Assembly: GCA_964601225.1 (NCBI GenBank)
Contig: CAZRMM010000002.1
Coordinates: forward strand, 1 to 64,000
DNA from: CAYRGC01 sp964601225
Lineage (GTDB): Bacteria; Patescibacteriota; Gracilibacteria; Peribacterales; Peribacteraceae
DNA: 64,000 nucleotides
Direction of reading: 5' to 3'
The first letter of the stretch is position 1, and every line of letters starts with the position of its first letter. Under the pieces are notes generated by a model that was given only the letters and a program-made list of their open reading frames with translations, ran no database searches and had not been told where the DNA came from. Positions 27,303 to 36,444 of the stretch are shown piece after piece. Both the position numbers and the translations under genes were made by a program.

Positions 27303-28499
27303 TCACTTCCTTTTCTTCGCCTTATTCGCCTCGATCGCTCGTTCGTATATGTGGACGAGCCTGTCGGTGACAATGGGAAGGGAAAAAAGCTGATGACGGC
27401 GCAGGGATTTTCTTCCGATGGATTCGCGCATCGATGCGTCGCCCAGCAAACTGTCGATCGCTTCCGCTATGCCCTTCGGGTTATTGCGGTGCACGAGGAG
27501 ACCCGCATCCCCCACGACCTCCGGGACGGCTCCTTCGGCAACGGCCACGATCGGAATACCGAACGCCATCGCCTCGACGAGAACCATTCCCTGGCTTTCC
27601 ATGGTACTCGCCGTCGCAAACACGTCGGCGACCGCAAACAGACCGGACTGGAGCAATTCGGCCGGAGGAATGAATCCCGTAAACACCACGCGATCGGCCA
27701 CGCCCAACATACGCGCGAGCAACTCTAGCTTTTTCCGGTCTGGACCGTCCCCGACAATCAACAGAGTCACGTCGTCGCTCTGCGACAATTGCGAAAACGC
27801 CCTCAAGACCACGTCGACGCTTTTCTCGCGCGAAAGACGTCCCACGTGCAGTACGACACGATTTCGGAGATTGTATCTCTTTTTGATCGAAAGTTTTTCT
27901 TTCGCCGTCAGCGTTTTTTTTTCCGGCTCCGGAACGGCGTTGGGAAGGTATGTGATCGCTTTCCGGTAGCCGGACTTTCGGAGGCTTTCGATGAGCATCG
28001 TCGAAGGGGCGATACGGACGTCGCAGGCTCCATAAAAGGCGTATGCATACCCAAGTACTGCTTTTGTCAGGTAACGGCGGACCGTCTTGCTGGTGGAGAC
28101 GAAAGAGAGATATTCGTCGTTCTCGTCAGAGAGAAGAACATGATTCGTTCCTATGAGCGGCTTGGCGAAAACCTTTGCGGCAATGAGGGCGTCGGCGGAC
28201 GTGAGGACCGTCGTGTGGAAGTGAATGACATCCGGATTGAACGTTGCGACGGAAACAAGAGCCTTGGGAAGTCCGACGAACGGACTCAGGCGAAAATTGG
28301 GATAGAGAAAAGCCGGGATCGAGGGCAGATCCACGATGCGGACATTCTTCGCCACCCACGTGCGTTTTTCATTCGGAGCGGGACAGACAATAAGGACGTG
28401 ATGTCCGCGTCTTCCCAGCTCCCTGGCAAAATGCGCGATGGACGTCGCCACGCCGTTGACCTGCGGGAGGAACGTGTCGGTAAAGAAGGCGATGCGCAT
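27303..28499 (-). CDS. Glycosyltransferase family 4 (GT-B)
   Basis: A 398-residue GT-B enzyme. The N-terminal acceptor domain starts MRIAFFTDTFLPQVNGVATS; the C-terminal nucleotide-sugar domain has VGRLSREKSVD and STMESQGMVLVEAMAFGIPIV (E-x7-E). It resembles 1,2-diacylglycerol glucosyl/mannosyltransferases (PimB or DGDG-synthase-like), suggesting glycolipid synthesis, but specificity is inference. The start at 28499 is confirmed by TACACT (28507-28512) ending seven nt upstream, again a leaderless arrangement; the frame continues upstream to 28550 but would include the promoter. Confidence 0.92.
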   Translation of the reverse strand: MRIAFFTDTFLPQVNGVATSIAHFARELGRRGHHVLIVCPAPNEKRTWVAKNVRIVDLPSIPAFLYPNFRLSPFVGLPKALVSVATFNPDVIHFHTTVLTSADALIAAKVFAKPLIGTNHVLLSDENDEYLSFVSTSKTVRRYLTKAVLGYAYAFYGACDVRIAPSTMLIESLRKSGYRKAITYLPNAVPEPEKKTLTAKEKLSIKKRYNLRNRVVLHVGRLSREKSVDVVLRAFSQLSQSDDVTLLIVGDGPDRKKLELLARMLGVADRVVFTGFIPPAELLQSGLFAVADVFATASTMESQGMVLVEAMAFGIPIVAVAEGAVPEVVGDAGLLVHRNNPKGIAEAIDSLLGDASMRESIGRKSLRRHQLFSLPIVTDRLVHIYERAIEANKAKKRK

Positions 28500-28506
28500 C
28501 GAGGGA

Positions 28507-28512
28507 AGTGTA
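28507..28512 (-). promoter_or_regulatory. -10 box (TACACT) of the GT4 gene
   Basis: TACACT on the minus strand (preceded by TG-, an extended -10 context) ends seven nt before the ATG at 28499. Confidence 0.5.
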
Positions 28513-28537
28513 CAGAAAAATCCTCGTATTCGGAGCG

Positions 28538-28617
28538 TCCGGGATCCCAACGATACCGAAGATACCGAGGATCCTCGGTATCCTTGGCATCATTGGTATC
28601 GTCGGTACCTTTCCGGA
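28538..28617. repeat. Microrepeat palindrome, unit GATACCGA
   Basis: The core at 28561-28582 is a perfect 22-nt palindrome centred on GAGGATCCTC. Further degenerate copies of GATACCGA lie to the left and of TCGGTATC to the right. It fills the space between the gyrB stop and the GT4 promoter and may terminate gyrB transcription. Confidence 0.7.
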
Positions 28618-30669
28618 TCAGATATCCAGGTTCGTCACCGTCTTCGCGTGGGTCTGGATGAACTTGCGGCGCGGGGCGACCTCGCTGCCCATGAGGGTAT
28701 TGAAGACGAGATTCGCCGCCTCGGCGTCGTCCATCGTCACCTTCAGCATGATGCGGTTCTCGGGGTCCATCGTGGTCTCCCACAATTGTTCCGGGTTCAT
28801 TTCGCCGAGACCCTTGTAGCGCTGGATATTCACCTTGCGCTTCTTGGGAGCGTCGTCCTTCTTCCCCTTCGCGGCCTTGGTCAACTTCTCATTCTCGTCC
28901 TCCGCGGCGGACTCGGAAGCGGCTTCGCCGGCCTCTTCGACCTGCTGGAATTCCTCCTGAGCGATGCCCCATTCCTTCAGCAAAGCCAACTTCTCTTCGT
29001 CGTTGTAGACGTAGCGGGCGTCCTTGTCGCGCTGCACTTTGTAGAGGGGCGGCTGGGCGATGAAGAGGTGTCCCTTCTCGATGAGCTCCGGGAAGTAGCG
29101 GTAGAAGAGCGTGAGGAGAAGCGTGCGGATGTGCGCGCCGTCGACGTCGGCATCGGTCATGATCACGACACGGTGATATCGAAGCTTGCCGATGTCTTTC
29201 ACTTCGCCGATACCGATGCCGAGCGCCACGATGAGCGCCTTGATCTCGTTGTTTGCAAGCATCTTGTCCAGACGTGCCTGTTCGACGTTGAGAATCTTGC
29301 CGCGCAGCGGAAGGATGGCTTGGAACTCGCGGTTACGGCCCTGCTTGGCGGAACCGCCGGCGGAGTCGCCCTCCACGATGTACAGCTCGCACTGCGACGG
29401 GTCGCGATTGGAGCAATCCGCAAGTTTGCCCGGCAGCGTCATGCCATCGAGCGCGCCCTTGCGGATCACAGAGTCACGCGCGGCGCGGGCGGCCATGCGG
29501 GCGCGGGCGGCGAGGAGACACTTGGCGATGACGTCCTTGGCCTCGCCCGGGTGCTCCTCGAGGTACTGCGAGAGCTTCTCGTTCACGACGGTCTCGACCG
29601 CGGCCTTCATCTCGGCGTTTCCAAGCTTGCCCTTGGTCTGACCTTCGAACTGCGGCTCCTTGAGGCGCACGGCGACGACGGCCGTAAGGCCCTCGCGCAC
29701 GTCATCGGCGGTCAGGTTTTCCTCCTTCTCCTTGAGGATGCCGTACTGGCGGGCATAGGCATTAATGGTGCGCGTGAGTGCGGCCTTGAAACCCGAGAGG
29801 TGGTGGCCGCCTTCCGTGGTATGGATGTTGTTGGCGAAGCTCACGACGTTCTCCTGGAATGCCTGCGTGTACTGCATGGCCACCTCGACGAAGCCGTCGT
29901 CGGTGTCCTTCTCGAACCAGATGGGATCGCCGATACGGTCCTGATTCTCGTTCAGGTGCGTGACGTACGCGGAGATACCGCCTTCGAAGTGGAAACGATA
30001 AAGGCGCGGATACTGCTGGTCCTCGACCGGACGGTTCTCTCGGTCGTCCATCAGACTGATCGTGATGCCGCGCGTGAGGTAGCACTGCTGGCGCAGGCGC
30101 GTCATGAGGGTATGAATACTGAAGACGAGCGTGTCGAAGATCTCCTCGTCCGGCTGAAAGGTGATGATCGTTCCGTGTTTCTGGGTCTTCTCCCCCTTCT
30201 TCACGTCGCCCTGCGGCTTGCCGCGCTTGTATTCCTGGCGCCAGACGTAACCGTCCTTGTGCACCTCGGCTTTCATTTTGACGGAGAGTGCGTTCACGAC
30301 GGAGGAACCCACGCCGTGGAGGCCTCCGGACACCTTGTATCCCGACTCCTCGCCACCGAACTTGCCACCCGCGTGGAGCGTCGTGAGCACGACCTCGAGA
30401 GCGGACTTCTTAGCGGTGGGATGCATGTCGACGGGAATGCCGCGTCCGTTGTCCTCCACACTCACGGAGCCGTCCTTGTTGAGCGTGACCGTGATGTCGT
30501 CGGCGTGACCGGCCATCGCCTCGTCGATGGAGTTGTCGACGATCTCGTAGACAAGGTGATGAAGACCCCGTACATCGGTGGAACCGATGTACATGCCGGG
30601 GCGCTTGCGCACGGGTTCGAGACCCTCGAGAACCTGGATTTGCGATGCGGAATATTCGTTCTTAGCCAT
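28618..30669 (-). CDS. gyrB: DNA gyrase subunit B (type IIA topoisomerase B subunit)
   Basis: ATPase subunit of gyrase, 683 residues. It has a GHKL ATPase domain (YEIVDNSIDEA, DNGRGIP, GGLHGVGSSVVNALS), a transducer domain with the QTKGKLG loop, and a TOPRIM domain (IVEGDSAGG, MTDADVDGAHIR). The C-terminus is YKGLGEMNPEQLWETTMDPE. A charged, low-complexity insert of about 40 residues (glutamate/alanine then lysine-rich) lies between the TOPRIM and the terminal block. The start at 30669 is marked by TACACT (30678-30683) eight nt upstream. A ParE assignment is possible, but the full length and motifs favour GyrB; gyrA is not in the window. Confidence 0.92.
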   Translation of the reverse strand: MAKNEYSASQIQVLEGLEPVRKRPGMYIGSTDVRGLHHLVYEIVDNSIDEAMAGHADDITVTLNKDGSVSVEDNGRGIPVDMHPTAKKSALEVVLTTLHAGGKFGGEESGYKVSGGLHGVGSSVVNALSVKMKAEVHKDGYVWRQEYKRGKPQGDVKKGEKTQKHGTIITFQPDEEIFDTLVFSIHTLMTRLRQQCYLTRGITISLMDDRENRPVEDQQYPRLYRFHFEGGISAYVTHLNENQDRIGDPIWFEKDTDDGFVEVAMQYTQAFQENVVSFANNIHTTEGGHHLSGFKAALTRTINAYARQYGILKEKEENLTADDVREGLTAVVAVRLKEPQFEGQTKGKLGNAEMKAAVETVVNEKLSQYLEEHPGEAKDVIAKCLLAARARMAARAARDSVIRKGALDGMTLPGKLADCSNRDPSQCELYIVEGDSAGGSAKQGRNREFQAILPLRGKILNVEQARLDKMLANNEIKALIVALGIGIGEVKDIGKLRYHRVVIMTDADVDGAHIRTLLLTLFYRYFPELIEKGHLFIAQPPLYKVQRDKDARYVYNDEEKLALLKEWGIAQEEFQQVEEAGEAASESAAEDENEKLTKAAKGKKDDAPKKRKVNIQRYKGLGEMNPEQLWETTMDPENRIMLKVTMDDAEAANLVFNTLMGSEVAPRRKFIQTHAKTVTNLDI

Positions 30670-30677
30670 AGACACGG

Positions 30678-30683
30678 AGTGTA
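30678..30683 (-). promoter_or_regulatory. -10 box (TGT-TACACT) of gyrB
   Basis: TACACT on the minus strand, with an upstream TG (extended -10), ends eight nt before the gyrB ATG. Confidence 0.5.
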
Positions 30684-30760
30684 ACAGAGCCCTGTCGGCT
30701 GCAAAAAACTCCTGCCTGTCCTGGACTTCCATCTTTCACTAAATATTGTATTATATATCA

Positions 30761-31399
30761 GTGATGCACTCGAATCGAGGAATGACGGGTCTCGGCCGTT
30801 ACGACAGAGAGCTCGCCCTGAATGCACCCGGTTGGACTCTCGAGGGGCTTCTCCAAGCGAATCCCCAGATGCGGAACATCATCTCCCTGGGGCCCAATGC
30901 GGCGATCAACGAGAATATTTTGGCTTTGCGGCACCCTGAAAGGCAATTCACGGTCATCGATCAGGATGCAGACATCTTGCAATCCTCTGTCGTGGGCAAA
31001 TGGAGCTTGCGCGATATACGTCTGGAAACAATTACTGCGACAGAGCGAAAGCGCATCATCCGTGAAGCGGGCATGGAAGGAATATTTCTCGAAGCCGACG
31101 ACGGGATCGTGCGAACAAAATATCCTCTGAATCTTCACCATATCGTAGGGACATACCCGTTGCCTCTTACGGAACCGTACGATCTCTGCTTGGCATTCAA
31201 TAGCCTTCCCGCCGAAGACAAAGGAACCAAGGGGGTATTCCACTGGATTTTCCGGGAGGTGCTCACGGAACGGGGATTCTTCGCGAACGAATGGGGCGTA
31301 TTCCAGAAAAGCGAGCATGGCATCCGTCGCATCGAGCATGGGGACCGGGAACGCAAAACCGACCATGTCATCGATTTCCTGAGTCCCTACTGCCGCTAA
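30761..31399 (+). CDS. Hypothetical protein, possible Rossmann-fold methyltransferase-like (212 aa)
   Basis: Unrecognised. Residues about 38-65 (IISLGPNAAINENILALR, then FTVIDQDADI) show a beta-strand, loop and acidic end-of-strand pattern like a SAM- or nucleotide-binding Rossmann fold, and later segments fit alternating strands and helices (PYDLCLAFNSLP). There is no classic GxGxG. TATTAT (30749-30754) lies six nt before GTG 30761 and nine before ATG 30764, so either codon may be the start. It is divergent from gyrB, and the 91 nt between them hold both promoters. Confidence 0.6.
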   Translation: MMHSNRGMTGLGRYDRELALNAPGWTLEGLLQANPQMRNIISLGPNAAINENILALRHPERQFTVIDQDADILQSSVVGKWSLRDIRLETITATERKRIIREAGMEGIFLEADDGIVRTKYPLNLHHIVGTYPLPLTEPYDLCLAFNSLPAEDKGTKGVFHWIFREVLTERGFFANEWGVFQKSEHGIRRIEHGDRERKTDHVIDFLSPYCR

Positions 31400-31414
31400 A
31401 GCCGATACTTGCCC

Positions 31415-31443
31415 TTGCGGAAAGGCCTTTCCTTCCCTACCAT
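31415..31443 (+). promoter_or_regulatory. Predicted promoter of rpsU
   Basis: TTGCGG (31415-31420), 17-nt spacer, TACCAT (31438-31443), then an 11-nt pyrimidine-rich leader before the ATG at 31455. Confidence 0.55.
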
Positions 31444-31454
31444 CCCTCAGCTCT

Positions 31455-31670
31455 ATGGCTATCTACGCAATCAAGAAAGGCGAGGAGTCCTCGGACAGGC
31501 TCCAACAGCGCTTTAAGAAGCAGGTCCAGAAGACAGGCATTATCAAAATGCTTCGCGGCCGCGGCGTTCAGCGCCGTCCCACCACCCGCCGCCTCCGTCG
31601 CCTCCGTGCCCTCAAGCGCGAGGAGTTCCGCCAGCAGAACCGCAAGAAGCAATTCTACTCGAACATGTAA
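31455..31670 (+). CDS. rpsU: 30S ribosomal protein bS21
   Basis: A 71-residue, very basic protein matching bS21, which binds near the anti-Shine-Dalgarno end of 16S rRNA and aids initiation. Typical blocks are AIYAIKKGEESSDRLQQRFK, an arginine-rich centre (RGRGVQRRPTTRRLRRLRAL) and a KRE-x-x-R tail. In many bacteria rpsU heads the dnaG-rpoD operon; here it is about 28 kb away and monocistronic, with its own promoter and terminator. Retention of bS21 in a genome with few Shine-Dalgarno sequences is notable. Confidence 0.92.
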   Translation: MAIYAIKKGEESSDRLQQRFKKQVQKTGIIKMLRGRGVQRRPTTRRLRRLRALKREEFRQQNRKKQFYSNM

Positions 31671-31690
31671 CGTGTCTTCCCGTTGGAATC

Positions 31691-31713
31691 CAAGAGCGCT
31701 TCGGCGCTCTTTT
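31691..31713 (+). terminator. Intrinsic terminator of rpsU
   Basis: AAGAGCGC-TTCG-GCGCTCTT stem-loop (31691-31710) followed by a T run. The UUCG tetraloop makes it strong. It may also serve the convergent minus-strand gene ending at 31718. Confidence 0.85.
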
Positions 31714-31717
31714 TGTT

Positions 31718-32098
31718 TCAGCAATGGAGAAGACCGCACGCACGAAGAAGCGCGCTGCGTACCTGGACCATCTGATGATCCGTCAGACCCTGGAAACGAG
31801 GTTCGTAGGATTTGAGCACGATATCAAAGACATCAAATCGATATCCGATACTTTCCACATGCCAAACCTCTTTGAACGAACACCCCCGGTGCAGCCCTGC
31901 TCTACGTTCCCGAATCATGCGGACATATTCATCGGCAAACTCTTTCAAAAACTCTTTGGAGGTAAATTCCGCAACCTTGGGATCCTCTTGCAAGAGAGTA
32001 CGCGCCTGTGCAATGGCGCTCTGCATCAGTCCGCATATTTTCTCCCAGAGTGACAAATTCTTCGGGGCCTCATCGTGTTCAAGCTGCTTCTCAATCAT
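31718..32098 (-). CDS. Hypothetical protein (126 aa)
   Basis: Unrecognised soluble, helical protein (residues about 15-80 strongly amphipathic), followed by a basic/cysteine segment (HRGCSFKEVWHV) and a final helix. The start ATG at 32098 is selected because TATAGT (32105-32110) ends six nt upstream; the frame is open further to 32212 but that region contains the promoter. It is divergent from the P-type ATPase gene. Confidence 0.6.
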   Translation of the reverse strand: MIEKQLEHDEAPKNLSLWEKICGLMQSAIAQARTLLQEDPKVAEFTSKEFLKEFADEYVRMIRERRAGLHRGCSFKEVWHVESIGYRFDVFDIVLKSYEPRFQGLTDHQMVQVRSALLRACGLLHC

Positions 32099-32210
32099 AC
32101 GAACACTATACCACATAACAATAGAATAGTCACTTTCATGGCTAGAGCCTGAGAAAAAGAACTCCAAACGCCGGATGTATTCCCATGAGAATTCAGGCAA
32201 AATCCAGAAC

Positions 32211-34871
32211 ATGACGCCTCCCGCCTACGCTCAGACGATCGACGACGTCCTCTATTCCCTGAAGAGCGATCCGGACACGGGTCTTTCGACGAAGGAAGCT
32301 GCCGAGCGCCTCAGGCGCTACGGACCGAACGAGCTCCAGAAGGAAGGCGGCGTGTCGGCGTGGACGCTGCTCTTCGAGCAATTCAAGAACGTGCTCGTCG
32401 TGATCCTGCTGCTCGCCGTCGGCGTTTCTGCCGTGCTCGGCCACACGGTGGAGGCGGTGACGATCGCGATCATCGTGCTTTTCGCCGTGGGTCTCGGGTT
32501 CGTGCAGGAGTTCCGCGCGGAGCGCGCGATGGAGGCGCTCAAGAAGATGGCCGCGCCCGTGGCGAAGGTGCTCCGCGGAGGCCAGGCGACGGAAGTGCAG
32601 GCGACGGACGTGGTGCCGGGCGACATCGTGCTACTCTCGGCCGGAGACCGCGTGCCGGCGGACGCGCGCATGATCGAGAGCATCAACCTCAAGACCGAAG
32701 AGGCGGCGCTCACCGGCGAGTCGCTCCCCGCCGAAAAGCAGGAAGAGGCACTGACGGGAGAGAACCTGAACCCCGGCGATCAGCGCAACATGGTCTTCGC
32801 GGGTACCGCAGTGACCTACGGCCGCGGAAAGGCGGTCGTGACCGGCACCGGCATGAAGACGGAGTTCGGCAAGATCGCGACGATGCTCAAGAACGTGGAA
32901 CAGGAGGAGACACCGCTGCAGAAGAACCTCGACCGCGTGGGCAAAACGCTCGCCAAGGCCGCGTTTGGGATCGTGATCGTCATCAGTGCGCTCGGCTGGT
33001 ACCGCGGCGAAAGTCTCATCGAAATTCTGCTTTTCGGCATTGCCTTGGCAGTTGCCGTGGTGCCCGAAGCGCTTCCCGCCGTCGTGACCGTGTCGCTCGC
33101 CATCGGCGTGCAACGGATGGTGAAGCGCCATGCCCTCATCCGCCGGCTTCCCGCGGTGGAGACGCTCGGCGGAACCACGATCATCTGCACCGACAAGACC
33201 GGCACCCTCACGAAGGACGAGATGACCGTGCGCCAGGTGTACACCGCAGGCGTCACCTACGACGTCTCGGGCACGGGCTACGCGCCGGAGGGCGACTTCA
33301 CCGTCAATGGAAAGCCGGCCGAGGCGTCGGCGGCCCTCACGGAGACGCTCAGGGCGGGAACGTTGTCCTCGGACGCGCGCCTCGTGCATGACGAGCACTG
33401 GGACATCAACGGCGATCCCACGGAGGGGGCGATCGTCGTTGCGGCGGCGAAGCTGGAGCTCACGAAGGACGCTCTCGAGAAGGAGCACCCCCGCACGGCG
33501 GAGATCCCCTTCACGTCCGAAACAAAGCGTATGACGACGCTCCACCGGCACGAGGACGGCCCGATGGCCTACACGAAGGGTGCTCCCGAGATGCTGCTCC
33601 CCCATTGCACGCGCGAGTGGTGCGCAGAGGGGGAGAAGCCGCTCGACGAAGCCGGTCGGACACGGATCCTCGACCACGCGAAGACGATGGCCGAACGCGG
33701 CATGCGCGTGCTCGCGATCGCACGCAAAGGCACGGACGACATCCAGGACGCCCAGGGGGACCTCAAATTCCTCGGTTTGGTGGGCATGATCGATCCTCCG
33801 CGTCCCGAAGCTAAAAAAGCGATCGACACCTGCAGGCGCGCCGGCATCCGCGTGCTCATGATCACGGGCGACCACCCCGTCACCGCGGCCGCCATCGCCA
33901 CCGAGCTCGGGATACTCGGCGGCGGAGCGAAAGACGTCGTCATTGGTGCCGATCTGGAACAGATGAGCGACGAGGATCTGAAGAAACGCCTCGGGAGCGT
34001 CGCGGTCTTCGCACGGGTCTCGCCGGCCCATAAGCTCCGAGTGGTCACGGCGCTGCAAGAAGAAGGTCACATTGCCGCGATGACGGGCGACGGGGTCAAC
34101 GACGCGCCCGCGCTCAAGAAGGCCGACATCGGCGTCGCGATGGGCATAACGGGCACCGACGTCTCCAAGGAGGCCGCCGCAATGACGCTCACCGATGACA
34201 ACTTCGCCTCGATCGTGGCCGCCGTGGAGGAAGGACGCGCGATCTTCGGGAACATCAAGAAGTACCTGATGTACCTCCTCTCCGCGAACATCGGCGAAAT
34301 CGGCCTCATGACGGGCGCCACGCTGCTCGGCTGGCCGCTCCCCCTCTCCGCCGTGCAGATCCTCTACGTGAATTTGGCCACCGACGGCCTTCCGGCACTC
34401 GCCCTCGCACTCGATCCCCCGCCCCGCGACCTCATGGACCATCCGCCGCGCGATCCGAGGAGGGGCATCTTCACGAAACCGGTCGTCATTCTTCTCTTGA
34501 TCGGAGGACTCTGGTCCACGCTCGTAAACCTTTCACTGTATTTCTACGCGGACCATTCGGGGCGTGCGCACGAGGAAGCCATGACGATGATCTTCGTTGC
34601 GTTGGTGCTCATCGAATTCTTCAAAGCCTATGGTTTCCGCAGTACTGAGCACACCATTCTCTTCGGGCTCTTCAGGAACAAGTGGCTGAACATTGCCGTC
34701 GTCTGGGAAATGATCCTGCTTTTCGTCATCATCTACTGGTCACCGTTCCACGCCGCTTTCGGTACGTTTAGTCTGAGCGCACAAGACTGGATCATCGTGC
34801 TCCCCGCCGCTTTCACCATTATTCCCGTTTTGGAACTCGGGAAACTCTTCACCCGCCGCATGAAACCATGA
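32211..34871 (+). CDS. P2-type cation-transporting ATPase (SERCA/PMCA-like, probable Ca2+)
   Basis: An 886-residue P-type pump. It has an N-terminal cation-ATPase domain (LSTKEAAERLRRYGPNEL), the actuator motif TGES (LTGESLPAE), the phosphorylation site DKTGTLT (Asp about 327), an ATP-binding domain (KGAPE), the hinge TGDGVNDAPALKKADIG, and about ten membrane helices. Helix M4 carries PEALPAVVT, close to the PEGLPAVVT of calcium pumps, so export of Ca2+ (or Mn2+) is likely; specificity is inference. The ATG at 32211 is preceded by CAAAAT six nt upstream. The stop overlaps the following methyltransferase gene by four nt. Confidence 0.92.
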   Translation: MTPPAYAQTIDDVLYSLKSDPDTGLSTKEAAERLRRYGPNELQKEGGVSAWTLLFEQFKNVLVVILLLAVGVSAVLGHTVEAVTIAIIVLFAVGLGFVQEFRAERAMEALKKMAAPVAKVLRGGQATEVQATDVVPGDIVLLSAGDRVPADARMIESINLKTEEAALTGESLPAEKQEEALTGENLNPGDQRNMVFAGTAVTYGRGKAVVTGTGMKTEFGKIATMLKNVEQEETPLQKNLDRVGKTLAKAAFGIVIVISALGWYRGESLIEILLFGIALAVAVVPEALPAVVTVSLAIGVQRMVKRHALIRRLPAVETLGGTTIICTDKTGTLTKDEMTVRQVYTAGVTYDVSGTGYAPEGDFTVNGKPAEASAALTETLRAGTLSSDARLVHDEHWDINGDPTEGAIVVAAAKLELTKDALEKEHPRTAEIPFTSETKRMTTLHRHEDGPMAYTKGAPEMLLPHCTREWCAEGEKPLDEAGRTRILDHAKTMAERGMRVLAIARKGTDDIQDAQGDLKFLGLVGMIDPPRPEAKKAIDTCRRAGIRVLMITGDHPVTAAAIATELGILGGGAKDVVIGADLEQMSDEDLKKRLGSVAVFARVSPAHKLRVVTALQEEGHIAAMTGDGVNDAPALKKADIGVAMGITGTDVSKEAAAMTLTDDNFASIVAAVEEGRAIFGNIKKYLMYLLSANIGEIGLMTGATLLGWPLPLSAVQILYVNLATDGLPALALALDPPPRDLMDHPPRDPRRGIFTKPVVILLLIGGLWSTLVNLSLYFYADHSGRAHEEAMTMIFVALVLIEFFKAYGFRSTEHTILFGLFRNKWLNIAVVWEMILLFVIIYWSPFHAAFGTFSLSAQDWIIVLPAAFTIIPVLELGKLFTRRMKP

Positions 34872-35554
34872 GCACATCGCAACGCGATCATTGGGATGCC
34901 GAACATGCAAAGCCATCGATTCACCCAACGATGGATGGATCGAACCCCTCAGCGGCGATCCTGTGGATGACGGAGCAAATGAAGGAGCGCGACGCCGATT
35001 TCGCGGAGATGCGCGGGCTCGAGATGGGATGCGGCAAGGGCCGAAACGCCCTCTGGCTCGCCCGAAACGGCATGACGATGAGTGCGTTCGATTTCTCCGA
35101 TGCGGCGCTGAAGGAGGCCAAAAAGCGCGCGGAGGAAGAGGAGCTCGCGATCGAGTGGAAGAAGGCCGACGCCGCGGAGAGGTGGCCCTTTAAGGACGAG
35201 AGTTTTGACCTCGGCATCGACTGCTACGCCTCGAGCGACGTCGACACGCCAGAAGGTCGCGCATTCGCGCGCAGCGAATGGAAACGGGTGCTCAAGCCGG
35301 GCGGCTACCTCCTCGTGGCGACGCTCTCGGAGAATAGTCCGTATCACGCTTCAATGATCACAAAGCACCCGGGTGCTGAGGACGGCAGCTTCCTGCATCC
35401 ATCCGGAAAATTCGAGAAGACGTTCACGGAAGAAGAAATATGGGAGCTCTACCAGGACTTCGAACTCCTGGCCTCGGAGGTCCATCGGGGCAAAGCGACC
35501 TTCAGTGGAAAGGAGGAGGAGACGGAGAACCGATGGTTCCTCTTCGGAGTCTGA
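34868..35554 (+). CDS. Class I SAM-dependent methyltransferase
   Basis: A 228-residue protein with motif I GLEMGCGKGRNALWLARNG, an acidic end of strand 2 (SAFDFSDAAL), motif post-I/II around FDLGIDCYASSD, and the motif III region WKRVLKPGGYLLVATLS. It belongs to the small-molecule methyltransferase fold (UbiE/COQ5-like); the substrate is unknown. The N-terminus DHWDAEHAKPSIHPTMDGSN resembles the extension of thiopurine/tellurite-type enzymes. It is translationally coupled (ATGA) to the P-type ATPase gene and convergent with the next gene, with no gap. Confidence 0.85.
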   Translation: MSTSQRDHWDAEHAKPSIHPTMDGSNPSAAILWMTEQMKERDADFAEMRGLEMGCGKGRNALWLARNGMTMSAFDFSDAALKEAKKRAEEEELAIEWKKADAAERWPFKDESFDLGIDCYASSDVDTPEGRAFARSEWKRVLKPGGYLLVATLSENSPYHASMITKHPGAEDGSFLHPSGKFEKTFTEEEIWELYQDFELLASEVHRGKATFSGKEEETENRWFLFGV

Positions 35555-36403
35555 TCAGACGAAGTAGGCGTGCTCCACGATGTGCCAGGCCTCGATGAGG
35601 CCCCAGACCGCGAGACCCACGAACGCGAGGGAGCCGAGGAAGCTGATCATCGGCTGCTTCACGACCTTGATCGTGGTTCTCGGCGAGAGGAAGAGGCAGA
35701 CGTTGAGGATCAAGTGCCCCGCAAAGACTCCTACGGCGAACCCGTACACGTGGACGATGGAGAAGAGCGGTACGTAGCCCGCGAAGTCATCGAGGCCCAG
35801 GATGAACGGGATCGTCGCGGAGAACACGAGGAGTCCCATCCAACGGTACGTCTTCGTCGGATTGAGGGAGAGGTGCGGCATGATTCGCCCGAGGACGGGC
35901 CGGAAGACGGCGTTCAGCGCCGCAAGAACCCTCTCCATGAGGTCGACCAAGCGATGGAACCACGCGGGGTACCGCCCGTTATCCTCTCGCGCGTGCTCCA
36001 GGCCGTCCTGGGCCATCTTGAAGAGTACAAGGGACGCCAGGATCACCATGAGGGCGAGGAGCCAGTCGATGTTCCGGAAGAAGTTCCAGATCGCGAGGAT
36101 CACGAACGTGCCCACGGCGTTACCGAGCGCCGTACCGCACTCGATGGCGATGCGGTTCTTCCAGCCCGGATGCGTCCGCATCAGGTGACCGATGAAGATG
36201 GCGAAATCGATCGAGGTCTTGAGATAGATCGTGAGACCCACGAGGACGTCGGGCCAAAGAATCTTGGTAGAGATTTCTTCCAAGCCTCCCACGGAATTGA
36301 GAAAGAGCACTTCCGCATGCAAGAACGCCCACATCGCCGCGAAAACGACGACAGTGAGCATGAGCGGGATCGCCTGTTCAATCAATGCACGACTTTTGGA
36401 CAT
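35555..36403 (-). CDS. Multi-pass membrane protein of unknown function (282 aa)
   Basis: Six or so predicted membrane segments (for example IPLMLTVVVFAAMWAFLHAE, GNAVGTFVILAIWNFF, WLLALMVILASLVLF, PFILGLDDFAGYVPLFSIVH, and two at the C-terminus) with a cytoplasmic charged loop in the middle (EHAREDNGRYPAWFHRLVDL). Polar residues inside helices (LKTSIDFAIFIGHLM, LGLDDFAGYV) hint at a transporter, but no family is recognised. TAGCGT (36410-36415) ends six nt before the ATG. Confidence 0.65.
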   Translation of the reverse strand: MSKSRALIEQAIPLMLTVVVFAAMWAFLHAEVLFLNSVGGLEEISTKILWPDVLVGLTIYLKTSIDFAIFIGHLMRTHPGWKNRIAIECGTALGNAVGTFVILAIWNFFRNIDWLLALMVILASLVLFKMAQDGLEHAREDNGRYPAWFHRLVDLMERVLAALNAVFRPVLGRIMPHLSLNPTKTYRWMGLLVFSATIPFILGLDDFAGYVPLFSIVHVYGFAVGVFAGHLILNVCLFLSPRTTIKVVKQPMISFLGSLAFVGLAVWGLIEAWHIVEHAYFV

Positions 36404-36444
36404 GCGAGGACGCTACCGAGATGAACCGTCGCAAGCAAACCCGA

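Noticed and set aside
28438..30684. Very long open frame antisense to gyrB (similar ones lie opposite leuS, hisS, dnaG and the ATPase genes)
   Set aside because: High GC at third codon positions empties the antisense frame of stops; the composition is arginine/valine/histidine-rich and no domain is visible.
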